Shown here piece by piece: positions 1-6,212 of a stretch of 6,264 bases of DNA. Within the stretch, counting starts at the first letter, position 1. Each line of letters opens with the position of its first letter. Below the pieces are notes generated by a model. That model searched no databases and was not told where the DNA came from. It saw only the letters and a program-made list of their open reading frames with translations. The DNA is from BS150m-G50 sp964501185 [NCBI: uncultured Bacteroidia bacterium] (GTDB taxonomy: Bacteria > CAIWAD01 > BS150m-G50), in NCBI GenBank assembly GCA_964501185.1, contig CAZCRT010000069.1, positions 1-6,264 on the forward strand, written 5' to 3'. Made by a program: the position numbers and the translations under genes.

Positions 1-135
1 ACCGGCAACTGGATCACTTTTGACATTCCGCTGGCCGATTTCAGCGGCCTGGTTACCAGGGAGCATCTGGCTCAGTTGATCTACTCCGGTGATCCCAATA
101 CGGTCTATCTGGATAACATTCTGTTTCACAACTAG
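1..135 (+). CDS. C-terminal end of a carbohydrate-active or glycan-binding protein (5' truncated by window edge)
   Basis: The first frame is open from base 1 to a TAG at 133-135 and gives 44 residues. It reads like the last strands of a carbohydrate-binding beta-sandwich (jelly-roll) domain: 'WITFDIPLADF', then 'REHLAQLIYSGDP', then a closing 'TVYLDNILFHN'. From family knowledge, this 'fDIPL..F.gl......QLi.sG...TvyvDNi.F' ending recurs at the C terminus of secreted GH16 laminarinases, other glycosidases and glycan-binding proteins of FCB-group bacteria. No catalytic part is visible, so enzyme and binding protein cannot be told apart. The stop is 18 bases before the ROK regulator on the same strand, which suggests the same operon. 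A role in polysaccharide capture or hydrolysis outside the cytoplasm is inferred from the fold and the neighbours. Confidence 0.72.
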   Translation, partial: TGNWITFDIPLADFSGLVTREHLAQLIYSGDPNTVYLDNILFHN

Positions 136-153
136 CTTAACGGTGAGAACGCT

Positions 154-1461
154 ATGAACGAGAAACATGGTAGTGGGCATGTATTCAATTCCCTTGAGCG
201 GAGAGCCGATCCCTGGCAGGCCCGTCCTCTGGTAGATTCGGTGTTCAGGCTGATCTGGCGTGAAAAACGGATTTCCCGAGCTGAAATTGCACAGAATCTC
301 GGGTTATCCCGCTCAACTGTGACTGAAATTGTCAAGGACCTGCTTACCACCGGGTTTGTCAAGGAAGTAGGCAGCGGTGAATCACGCGGTGGCCGTAAAC
401 CTATCGTTCTCGAGTTTCAGAGTGAAGCAGGTGTGATTCTGGGGGTCGATATCGGTGCTACCCACGTCGCAGTCGGGCTGACCGATCTGCAGGGTAAAAT
501 TCTGTCCTGGCAGGAGGGAGACCATCCGGTAAGAACCGATCCGGAAGGAACCTGGGAACTGATCTTCTCGCTCTGCGACAGCTGTCTGCAGGAGTGGAAA
601 GGAGACCTGCACTGCCTGCTCGGTATCGGGATTGCAGTGCCGAGTCCGGTTGATCCTCTCCATACGGAATGGCTTTCCGAAGTGGTGATTCCCGGCTGGC
701 ACGGTCGCGCTGACTGGGAGAGGCTGCAACAAAGATATCTTGCCCCTGTTTTCGTGGACAATGATGCCAACCTGGGTGCGCTGGCGGAGCATAAGCTGGG
801 GGCGGGACGAGGTTGTGATAACCTCATCTATCTCAAACTGGCGCATGGAGTTGGAGCCGGTTACATCCTCAAGGGGGAGATATACCGTGGCGCTGATGGC
901 GTGGCGGGTGAGATGGGGCATTTCCCCATAGATCCGCGGGGTGAAACCTGTGTCTGTGGGCTGAATGGTTGTCTCGTGACACTTATCGGGGCGGAAGGAT
1001 TGGAGGCACGGACCCGGGAACTACTTCCGGAATATCCTGACAGCCTCCTGAAGGATAAGGAATTGACACTTACCAATATCGAGAATGCAGCACTGGCAGA
1101 AGACAGGCTGGCGTTGCAACTGTTCCAGGAATCTGCTGTGTACCTCAGTATTGCGATTGCCGGTTGGGCCAATCTGATGAATCCAGACACCGTTGTTCTG
1201 GGTGGAAGCATGTCGCGACTCGGCAATCTGATTCTGCAACCAATCCAGGATAAAGTACGGGAGTGCACGCTCGTGAAATCGGTACGCAATTGTGATATTC
1301 GCCTGTCGGAGCTGGGGCAGCAGGCAGGAGCTATTGGAGCTGCTACACTTGCTCTCGAGGAGGTCTTTGATACCCCTCATGTCTATTGGCAAGAGCAGGA
1401 GGATAAAGCAACAGGGGCAGGAAAAAGCCGGAACAAAATTCGCTGGCAATCATCAATTTAA
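154..1461 (+). CDS. ROK-family transcriptional regulator (NagC/XylR type), winged HTH plus sugar-kinase-like domain
   Basis: This 435-residue cytoplasmic protein has the length and order of ROK repressors. Residues about 26-83 form a winged helix-turn-helix: 'ISRAEIAQNLGLSRSTV' at 40-56, and a wing ending in GGRKP at 79-83. The ROK fold follows, with a phosphate-loop DIGAT at 99-103, a DND motif at 202-204 (D204 in the catalytic-base position), a glycine-rich GVGAG loop, and GEMGH at 252-256. The zinc site is H256 with C266, C268 and C273 in CxCGxxGC. The Glu that normally follows as GCxE is V275, so one usual sugar ligand is missing, and the kinase loop reads AHGVGAG rather than GTGIGAG; a regulator is more likely than a kinase. 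A GGTGAG at 142-147 precedes the ATG. It probably senses a mono- or disaccharide from glucan breakdown and represses the following genes; the target is inferred from position. The last 30 or so residues are a polar tail. Confidence 0.9.
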   Translation: MNEKHGSGHVFNSLERRADPWQARPLVDSVFRLIWREKRISRAEIAQNLGLSRSTVTEIVKDLLTTGFVKEVGSGESRGGRKPIVLEFQSEAGVILGVDIGATHVAVGLTDLQGKILSWQEGDHPVRTDPEGTWELIFSLCDSCLQEWKGDLHCLLGIGIAVPSPVDPLHTEWLSEVVIPGWHGRADWERLQQRYLAPVFVDNDANLGALAEHKLGAGRGCDNLIYLKLAHGVGAGYILKGEIYRGADGVAGEMGHFPIDPRGETCVCGLNGCLVTLIGAEGLEARTRELLPEYPDSLLKDKELTLTNIENAALAEDRLALQLFQESAVYLSIAIAGWANLMNPDTVVLGGSMSRLGNLILQPIQDKVRECTLVKSVRNCDIRLSELGQQAGAIGAATLALEEVFDTPHVYWQEQEDKATGAGKSRNKIRWQSSI

Positions 1462-1475
1462 CCGAGGATAAACCG

Positions 1476-2294
1476 GTGAACCGGAGAAAAACCCGCTCGC
1501 TCAAGCTGCTGGAGCTGATGATAATTACGGCCGCTGCGACTGCTATCAGCAGTATTGCCATGGCAGAATGCGACTGGAGCATTATCTGGCATGATGAGTT
1601 TGATGGTCCGGCCGGTCAGTTGCCCGATCCCACCCGCTGGGCCTTTGATATCGGAACCAACTGGGGCAATAACCAGCTGGAGTACGACACAGACAGGGCG
1701 GTAAATGCCTCGCTTGATGGTGAAGGGCACCTCCTGATCACCGCCCGCGAGGAACAATACCAGGGTTGTCAGTACACCTCCGCCCGTATCGTCACCCGTG
1801 ATCTGTTTGAACCGACCGGGGGGCGCTTTGAGGCCCGTCTGCAGTTGCCGACGGGTCAGGGATTCTGGCCGGCGTTCTGGCTGCTCGGTGCAGATGTCTA
1901 CGATATCGGCTGGCCGCAATGCGGTGAGATCGATATAATGGAGAATCTGGGCCAGCAACCACACCTCATTTACACTACAGTGCATGGACCGGGCTATTCC
2001 GGGGGGGGCGGGGTTGGCCTTTCATGGGAGCTTCCACAGGGAGGTCTGGTTACCGACTTTCATATCTATGCTGTTGAATGGACTGCGGTCAGCATTATCT
2101 GGCTGGTCGACGGAATTGAGGTGTTCAGCGTGACACCCGGTGACCTTCCCGGTGACTGGGTGTTTGATCATCCGTTTTATCTCATTCTCAATCTCGCCGT
2201 GGGTGGTAACTGGCCCGGTCCCCCCAACCAGGATACCATCTTCCCCCAGTCGGTAGTTGTTGATTGGGTGCGTGTATACGAAGAGATACGATGA
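1476..2294 (+). CDS. Secreted GH16 endo-beta-glucanase (laminarinase type), copy 1
   Basis: This 272-residue retaining endo-glycosidase is predicted to cut beta-1,3 (possibly mixed beta-1,3/1,4) glucan. Residues 1-30 are a Sec signal peptide: basic RRKTR, a hydrophobic core, and AMA at 28-30, with cleavage before E31. The -1 residue before C32 is Glu, so this is not a lipobox. The GH16 domain fills residues about 37-269, opening with WHDEFDG. The catalytic EIDIME is at 151-156: E151 nucleophile, D153 helper, E156 acid/base. 'NLAVGGNWPG' (239-248) and the closing 'VDWVRVY' are laminarinase hallmarks. There is no extra binding module. It starts with GTG, supported by GAGG at 1464-1467 eight bases upstream, and lies 14 bases after the regulator, so probably co-transcribed. 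A run of eight G at 2001-2008 encodes part of a glycine loop (176-179). Exact glucan specificity cannot be read from the sequence. Confidence 0.93.
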   Translation: MNRRKTRSLKLLELMIITAAATAISSIAMAECDWSIIWHDEFDGPAGQLPDPTRWAFDIGTNWGNNQLEYDTDRAVNASLDGEGHLLITAREEQYQGCQYTSARIVTRDLFEPTGGRFEARLQLPTGQGFWPAFWLLGADVYDIGWPQCGEIDIMENLGQQPHLIYTTVHGPGYSGGGGVGLSWELPQGGLVTDFHIYAVEWTAVSIIWLVDGIEVFSVTPGDLPGDWVFDHPFYLILNLAVGGNWPGPPNQDTIFPQSVVVDWVRVYEEIR

Positions 2295-2434
2295 CAAACT
2301 GTTGAAATTGCCGGCTTGTAATCTCGCTTGTACCGCAAGGTATTAGTCATCCTTATGGTGTTCTGTGATTAGTGCAACTGACAAACCAGGCTCTGGCGTC
2401 TGCGCCACAGCTGTTTAAGCGATGGGATTTCCAG
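2295..2434 (+). other. Gap between GH16 copy 1 and the transporter, with a small GCAA-loop hairpin
   Basis: This is the longest gap inside the gene cluster if the transporter starts at ATG 2435. It contains a 4-bp stem closing a GCAA tetraloop (TACC at 2331-2334, GGTA at 2339-2342) with no T-run after it, so it is not a convincing terminator. A TTGAAA at 2302-2307 could be a -35 element but has no good -10 at normal spacing. An in-frame GTG at 2372 would shorten the gap to 77 bases. I see no gene here; a weak internal promoter or mRNA-processing site is possible but unsupported. Confidence 0.3.
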
Positions 2435-3904
2435 ATGACCTCTAAACACTATGCTACAGCTCCGGAAGATCGCATTCCTTTCCTGCAGAAGTTAGTTTAC
2501 GGACTGGGTGCGTTTGTTAACAATACCCTGGCAGCCGCCAGTGGCGGGATGATGATCGTACTCAACCTGGGGCTGGGTATGAATCCGGCCCTGGTAGGAT
2601 TGCTGGGTGCGATTCCACGCCTGACTGATGCTTTTACCGATCCGATGATGGGGTACATCTCCGACAATAGCCGTACCCGCTGGGGCAGGCGGCGGCCCTA
2701 TATCTTCATGGGCGCGATTTTTGCTGCTCTGATGTTCGCTTTCCTCTGGCAGCTGCCGGATGGAAAAAGTGAGACATTCTACTTCGTCTACTTTCTGACC
2801 GGATCTCTCCTGTTCTATCTGGGCTATACTATTTTCGCCACACCCTGGGTCGCACTCGGTTTCGAACTCACTCCGGACTACCATGAACGAACCCGTCTGA
2901 TGGGAACGCAGTTCTTCGTCGGTAACTTCGCATATGTAGTCTCCCCCTGGTTCCTCTGGATAATGAACAGCGGTGCTTTCTTCCGCAATGCCGCCGGTGA
3001 GCCGGATCAGGTGGCCGGGGCAGCCGGTCTGGCCATAGTGATAGCAGTGGTCACAATCGGATTGGGGATACTGCCGGCCATATTCCTGCGTGAGCGGATG
3101 AAGGATATCGCCGAAAACGAACTGGGCGAGAAGGCGGTAACCGGTATTGTCAGAAACATGATAGAGTTCTTTAAAGGTTTTTTCATCACACTGCGTTCAA
3201 AATCGTTTCTCAAGCTCTGTATCGCCACCTTCCTGGTGTTCAACGGTTTCATATTGATCTCCGCTTTCTCCTCCTACGTGATCATCTACTACGTTTGCGG
3301 CGGTGACCAGGAGCTGGGAGCGCAGTATGTTGGCTGGGCGGGATCTCTGGGAGCAGTCTCCACCTTTGCGGTGATCGCTTTCGTTACCTGGCTCGGTACA
3401 AGAATCGGCAAGCGCCGGGCATTTTTTGTTTCAACCGGTCTCTCCATAATCGGCTACGCTTTGAAGTGGATTTGCTACAATCCTGACCTGCCCTGGCTGG
3501 TGCTGGTACCGGCGCCACTGCTGGCGTTCGGGCTGGGAGGACTGTTCACCCTGATGCCGTCAATGGTGGCCGATATAGTCGATGTCGATGAGCTGAAAAC
3601 ACACGAACGGCGGGAAGGGATGTACGGCTCGATTTTCTGGTGGGTAGTGAAACTGGGTATGGCAGCAGCCCTGGCCGGTGGTGGCTACCTTCTTAACGCC
3701 ACCGGGTTCGACGTCGCACTGGATGGCAACCAGACCAATCATGCGATCTTTCTCATGCGGCTATTCGATGTGGGCATACCAATCATAGCTTCAGCAATAG
3801 CCATCTGGGCGATCGTAGCCTATCCCATCACGGAGGAAAAAGCTCATGAGGTTCGCCAGGCGCTGGAGAAACGCCGTGGAACAGCCGGGGAAATCCCGGC
3901 CTAG
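2435..3904 (+). CDS. GPH/MelB-type sugar:cation symporter (MFS superfamily)
   Basis: This inner-membrane transporter of 489 residues (from ATG 2435) has about 12 hydrophobic segments. It begins 'KLVYGLGAF', like MelB. The helix II/loop block 'RLTDAFTDPMMGYISDNS' holds D65 and D69, which align with MelB D55 and D59, the cation and sugar site aspartates. The basic 'RTRWGRRRPY' loop follows, and the C-terminal half carries HERREG at 390-395, a GPH-family hallmark. Na+ or H+ coupled import of glycosides is known for the family; beta-glucan oligosaccharides as substrate is inferred from the two flanking GH16 genes. The start is chosen at ATG 2435 because GGGA at 2424-2427 lies seven bases before it and the remaining N terminus has family-like length. 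An in-frame GTG at 2372 would add 21 residues with a poorer ribosome site. The stop is 11 bases before the next gene, indicating tight coupling. Confidence 0.9.
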   Translation: MTSKHYATAPEDRIPFLQKLVYGLGAFVNNTLAAASGGMMIVLNLGLGMNPALVGLLGAIPRLTDAFTDPMMGYISDNSRTRWGRRRPYIFMGAIFAALMFAFLWQLPDGKSETFYFVYFLTGSLLFYLGYTIFATPWVALGFELTPDYHERTRLMGTQFFVGNFAYVVSPWFLWIMNSGAFFRNAAGEPDQVAGAAGLAIVIAVVTIGLGILPAIFLRERMKDIAENELGEKAVTGIVRNMIEFFKGFFITLRSKSFLKLCIATFLVFNGFILISAFSSYVIIYYVCGGDQELGAQYVGWAGSLGAVSTFAVIAFVTWLGTRIGKRRAFFVSTGLSIIGYALKWICYNPDLPWLVLVPAPLLAFGLGGLFTLMPSMVADIVDVDELKTHERREGMYGSIFWWVVKLGMAAALAGGGYLLNATGFDVALDGNQTNHAIFLMRLFDVGIPIIASAIAIWAIVAYPITEEKAHEVRQALEKRRGTAGEIPA

Positions 3905-3915
3905 AGGAGGAATCT

Positions 3916-4731
3916 ATGCATAGCAGGAGCAGTAAACTCCGGCCTGTTGTACTACTGTTAGTAGTGTTGGCCCTGCTGATGACCGGCTGCAGTGAGGAGG
4001 ATCCACTCATCATCGACTATTCCAATCTGGTCTGGGAGGATGAGTTTGATGGGCCGGCCGGACAGCTGCCTGACCCCACACACTGGGATTTTGACATCGG
4101 TACTAACTGGGGTAACAACCAGCTGGAGTATGATACTGACCGCCCTGAGAACGTATCACTGGATGGTGAAGGACACCTGGTGATAACCGCCAGGGAGGAG
4201 CAGTACAACGGTTGTGATTACACTTCCGCCCGTATCGTTACCCGGGATCTGTTTGAACCGACCTATGGTCTGTTTGAAGCACGAATTAAACTGCCGGTAG
4301 GCCGCGGAATGTGGCCGGCATTCTGGTTGCTGGGAGCCGATATCGAAACGGTAAGCTGGCCCGCCTGCGGCGAGATCGACATCATGGAGTACATCGGAAA
4401 TATACCCAATACTGTCTATGCCACCGTGCATGGTCCCGGTTATTCAGGAGGTGGTGGAGTAGGTCATCACTATACCCTGCCATCCGGTACTTTTGATGCT
4501 GGCTATCACATCTTTTCTGCATCATGGGGTGTCGACTACATCAGCTGGTATGTTGACGGTATTCACGTCCAGACGGTTAATCCGAGCGACCTGCCAGGTG
4601 AGTGGGTTTTCGACCATCCCTTTTATATCATTATCAACCTTGCCGTGGGTGGTAACTGGCCCGGTTCTCCTGACGACAGCACTGTTTTTCCTCAGACCAT
4701 GCTGATCGACTGGGTGCGGGTATACCAGTAA
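3916..4731 (+). CDS. GH16 endo-beta-glucanase lipoprotein (laminarinase type), copy 2
   Basis: This 271-residue paralog of the GH16 gene upstream of the transporter has the same predicted reaction. Residues 1-24 are a lipoprotein signal: RSSKLR, a Leu/Val-rich core, then lipobox MTG before C25. Ser at +2 argues against inner-membrane retention in the classical rule, so it is probably anchored in the outer membrane. The GH16 domain spans about 38-271, with EIDIME at 153-158 (E153 nucleophile, E158 acid/base) and the same NLAVGGNWPG and DWVRVY endings. Residues 41-271 align with 39-269 of copy 1 without gaps; by hand count about 162 of 231 positions match. Two cysteines (C100, C151) are conserved in both copies. 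A perfect AGGAGG at 3905-3910 sits five bases before the ATG, a stronger site than those of its neighbours, suggesting high expression. It is the last gene of the cluster. Confidence 0.93.
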   Translation: MHSRSSKLRPVVLLLVVLALLMTGCSEEDPLIIDYSNLVWEDEFDGPAGQLPDPTHWDFDIGTNWGNNQLEYDTDRPENVSLDGEGHLVITAREEQYNGCDYTSARIVTRDLFEPTYGLFEARIKLPVGRGMWPAFWLLGADIETVSWPACGEIDIMEYIGNIPNTVYATVHGPGYSGGGGVGHHYTLPSGTFDAGYHIFSASWGVDYISWYVDGIHVQTVNPSDLPGEWVFDHPFYIIINLAVGGNWPGSPDDSTVFPQTMLIDWVRVYQ

Positions 4732-4747
4732 TCGACCAGGCACGTTA

Positions 4748-4768
4748 GAAAAACGTCCCCAGTTTTTC
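4748..4768. repeat. 7-bp perfect inverted repeat (hairpin) after GH16 copy 2
   Basis: GAAAAAC at 4748-4754 pairs with GTTTTTC at 4762-4768 around a seven-base loop GTCCCCA. It lies 16 bases past the stop of the second GH16 gene. The stem is A/T-rich and the T-run lies inside the stem, so it would be a weak, possibly bidirectional terminator at best. Short 'AACGTCCCC' motifs are, to my recollection, scattered near REP-associated (Y1) transposase genes in other bacteria; that link is unproven here. Confidence 0.5.
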
Positions 4769-4770
4769 GA

Positions 4771-4810
4771 GCAATAGAGGGTAATAGAGAGGAATAGCGA
4801 GTAATAACGC
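4771..4810. repeat. Four imperfect 10-bp tandem repeats
   Basis: Four consecutive units of exactly ten bases fit the consensus GNAATAGMGR. G at position 1, AATA at 3-6 and G at position 9 are the same in all four; the last unit has A at position 7 and C at position 10. The array starts two bases after the 7-bp hairpin and lies in non-coding sequence. A ten-base period places each unit on the same face of the helix, which would suit a protein-binding array, but a decayed simple repeat or mobile-element remnant is equally possible. Confidence 0.6.
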
Positions 4811-4839
4811 AAATCAGCGTGCGCTTCTAAACCCCCTTA

Positions 4840-4956
4840 AATACTGGTATTCTGGTGCTATTTCGTAATTACGTCAAGTGTTGAAGCTGGTATCCCGGCT
4901 TCTCCGTTAAACCGCTTTAAATGCTTGATATTTCGGCATAAACATGTGCTGACCAG
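4840..4956 (+). other. Cluster of small inverted repeats leading into an intrinsic terminator; possible structured RNA
   Basis: Four dyads follow one another. AATAC/GTATT lies at 4840-4851 with a two-base centre. CGTAATTACG at 4864-4873 is a perfect 10-bp palindrome. GAAGCTGG/CCGGCTTC at 4883-4902 has a four-base loop and one G-U pair. TTAAA/TTTAA lies at 4907-4920. The terminator at 4957-4992 follows. This could be a structured 3' untranslated region of the GH16 operon, a small RNA, or operator sites. No promoter is clear and no known RNA family is recognised. No convincing open reading frame covers it on the + strand. Confidence 0.35.
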
Positions 4957-4992
4957 AGGACACGTCATAAATATGTTGGCGTGTCCTTTTTT
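4957..4992 (+). terminator. Strong Rho-independent terminator
   Basis: AGGACACGTCA at 4957-4967 pairs with TGGCGTGTCCT at 4977-4987, giving 11 pairs with one T-G wobble around a nine-base loop. A run of six T (4987-4992) follows on the + strand. This is a textbook intrinsic terminator for rightward transcription, 225 bases after the second GH16 stop. It would end either the glucan operon, leaving a long 3' untranslated region, or a small RNA from 4732-4956. The minus strand lacks a matching T-run after the stem, so it is directional. Confidence 0.82.
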
Positions 4993-5381
4993 GAACTGAT
5001 AGAAGCGAGAAAGCATGATTTCTACCTCCGAATGCCGAAGAACCAGAGCGCAAAATCTGTGTGTACTAAAATCGAATTTTGGGAATTCGGGATTTATGGG
5101 AGACCCGATAATTCCCTGCATGCATGTATCATTAGTGAAAACCGGCCCTATCCGCCCTGATCCATGTAAAGCAAATAATAACACATATTCTAACAGATCA
5201 GGAAAAAATCTTCGCAGTCTCACCCGTTGCATCCCGCCTGACTTTTTACTATGTTCCCCACAGTGAGCGCAGCTACTATCCAGCCTCGACCGCATCCTGA
5301 TTTACCCTTGTGACAATAATACTATCCTTACCGTAAAACTACAGGCGTCAGATTCAATCGAGCGATAGCAGTGAGGAAGCC
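4993..5381. other. Non-coding stretch between the terminator and the beta-helix gene
   Basis: No gene here can be supported. A + strand open frame (5015-5266) and a - strand frame (4858-5295) overlap each other and the terminator. Their products are rich in Ser, Arg and Cys, show no recognised domain, and look like chance reading. The stretch is more A/T-rich than the genes. It holds the bulged hairpin at 5081-5116 and presumably the promoter of the beta-helix gene in its last 80 bases. TTGTGACA near 5308-5315 and GTAAAA at 5333-5338 are possible but poor promoter elements. Confidence 0.5.
5081..5116. repeat. Bulged 11-bp inverted repeat
   Basis: GGGAATT (5081-5087) pairs with AATTCCC (5110-5116), and CGGG (5088-5091) pairs with CCCG (5104-5107). 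A two-base AT bulge lies at 5108-5109 and the loop is 12 bases (5092-5103). No T-run follows, so it is not a terminator. It lies about 265 bases before the next start codon, in otherwise featureless sequence. It could be a leader-RNA hairpin, a binding site or a remnant of a dispersed repeat; the sequence does not decide between these. Confidence 0.5.
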
Positions 5382-6212
5382 ATGTGTCAGAAAACTGCCA
5401 TAGCCATCACCGCATTTCTACTGACAGCAGGTGTAGCATCAGCCACCATCATCAATATTCCCGGTGAATGGGGAATGTCAATTCAGGAGGGGATCGAAGT
5501 TGCTTCTCCAGGTGATACCGTACTGGTTGAACCGGGAGTTTATTATGAATGCGTAAACTTCGGTGGCAGTGCGATTACCGTCGCCTCCCACTATCTCCTT
5601 ACCGGTGAACCGGCATTTATCGATCAGACCAATATAGCTGGCTGCGGCGGTTACTTACCGGCTGTCTACTTCTTTAGTGGTGAAACCAGCTCATCCATAC
5701 TTTGCGGGTTCATGATCGGTGGGGAAAGCGCCTACTATGGTGTTAGTTGCCAGGATGGATCCAATCCTACTATAGCCGGTTGTATCGTTTTCGGTCACAC
5801 TGTTGCTGGTATCAACTGTGAGGGTGCCTCACCAACAATTAACGACTGCACCATTACCCAGAATTCAATCGGAATCTACTGCGGCAACGCATCACCGATA
5901 ATTACGGCCACCGCCGTCGGGTGGAACAACGGAATCGGAATCAATTGTGATGACGATTCCAGTCCCCAGGTTACCGGTAGCTTCATCCGCTACAACTTGA
6001 ACTACGGTGTGCGTTTCATGGGACCAGGTGGGAGCCCACTGTTTACCGGGACCGATATCTCTCTGAACACAGGCTATCCGGTACTGGCTTACCCTGATCA
6101 GGTGGGAGGATTCAGCGGCAATACCTACGATGACAACACCTACCAGCTCTTTGCCATTGAAGGTGGGACCTTAAGCAGTGATGCCGTCTGGGTGGATCAG
6201 GGAATTCCCTAG
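5382..6212 (+). CDS. Secreted right-handed parallel beta-helix protein, probably truncated at its C terminus
   Basis: This 276-residue exported protein has a Sec signal at 1-21 (ending ASA, cleavage before T22). Next comes the usual N-terminal cap of the pectate-lyase-like fold: 'SIQEGIEVASPGDTVLVEPGVY' pattern at about 33-54, then 'ITVASHYLLTGE' at 65-76. Residues about 125-230 are five coils of 20-24 residues with an (N/S)P start (SNPT, ASPT, ASPI, SSPQ, GSPL). Cysteines stack between coils: C123, C146, C167, C189 and C134, C156. No catalytic site is recognisable, so its ligand or role (adhesion, surface polysaccharide binding) is unknown. GAGGA at 5373-5377 supports the ATG. The protein stops right after 'WVDQGIP', which in related proteins normally runs on as 'GIPY...' into more beta-strands. 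The break coincides with IS-like sequence, so this is probably the 5' remnant of a longer gene. It is not part of the glucan operon. Confidence 0.8.
   Translation: MCQKTAIAITAFLLTAGVASATIINIPGEWGMSIQEGIEVASPGDTVLVEPGVYYECVNFGGSAITVASHYLLTGEPAFIDQTNIAGCGGYLPAVYFFSGETSSSILCGFMIGGESAYYGVSCQDGSNPTIAGCIVFGHTVAGINCEGASPTINDCTITQNSIGIYCGNASPIITATAVGWNNGIGINCDDDSSPQVTGSFIRYNLNYGVRFMGPGGSPLFTGTDISLNTGYPVLAYPDQVGGFSGNTYDDNTYQLFAIEGGTLSSDAVWVDQGIP

Noticed and set aside
382-1449. Long antisense frames over the ROK gene (382-921, 861-1289, 1021-1449)
   Set aside because: They mirror a well-supported ROK coding frame with intact motifs; their products show no domain.
1458-1985. Antisense 175-codon frame over GH16 copy 1
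   Set aside because: Shadow of the GH16 frame. A similar antisense frame (4156-4431) appears over copy 2, as expected from shared sequence.
2331-2342. GCAA tetraloop hairpin as a terminator between GH16 copy 1 and the transporter
   Set aside because: Only four base pairs and no T-run after it.
2372-2434. GTG at 2372 as the transporter start
   Set aside because: In frame, but it lacks a well-spaced ribosome site and adds 21 residues not typical of the family. ATG 2435 is preferred, though not proven.
5015-5266. Plus-strand 83-codon open frame as a small protein gene
   Set aside because: Weak ribosome site, Ser/Arg/Cys-rich product with no signal peptide or membrane segment, and an internal hairpin at 5081-5116.
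4858-5295. Minus-strand 145-codon open frame as a real gene
   Set aside because: It overlaps the strong terminator and other dyads, has no recognisable domain, and its composition is unlike the neighbouring genes. Kept only as a point to check.
4732-5381. CRISPR array or tRNA gene in the intergenic region
   Set aside because: The repeats are 10 bp, contiguous and without spacers, and no cloverleaf or tRNA-like arms were seen.
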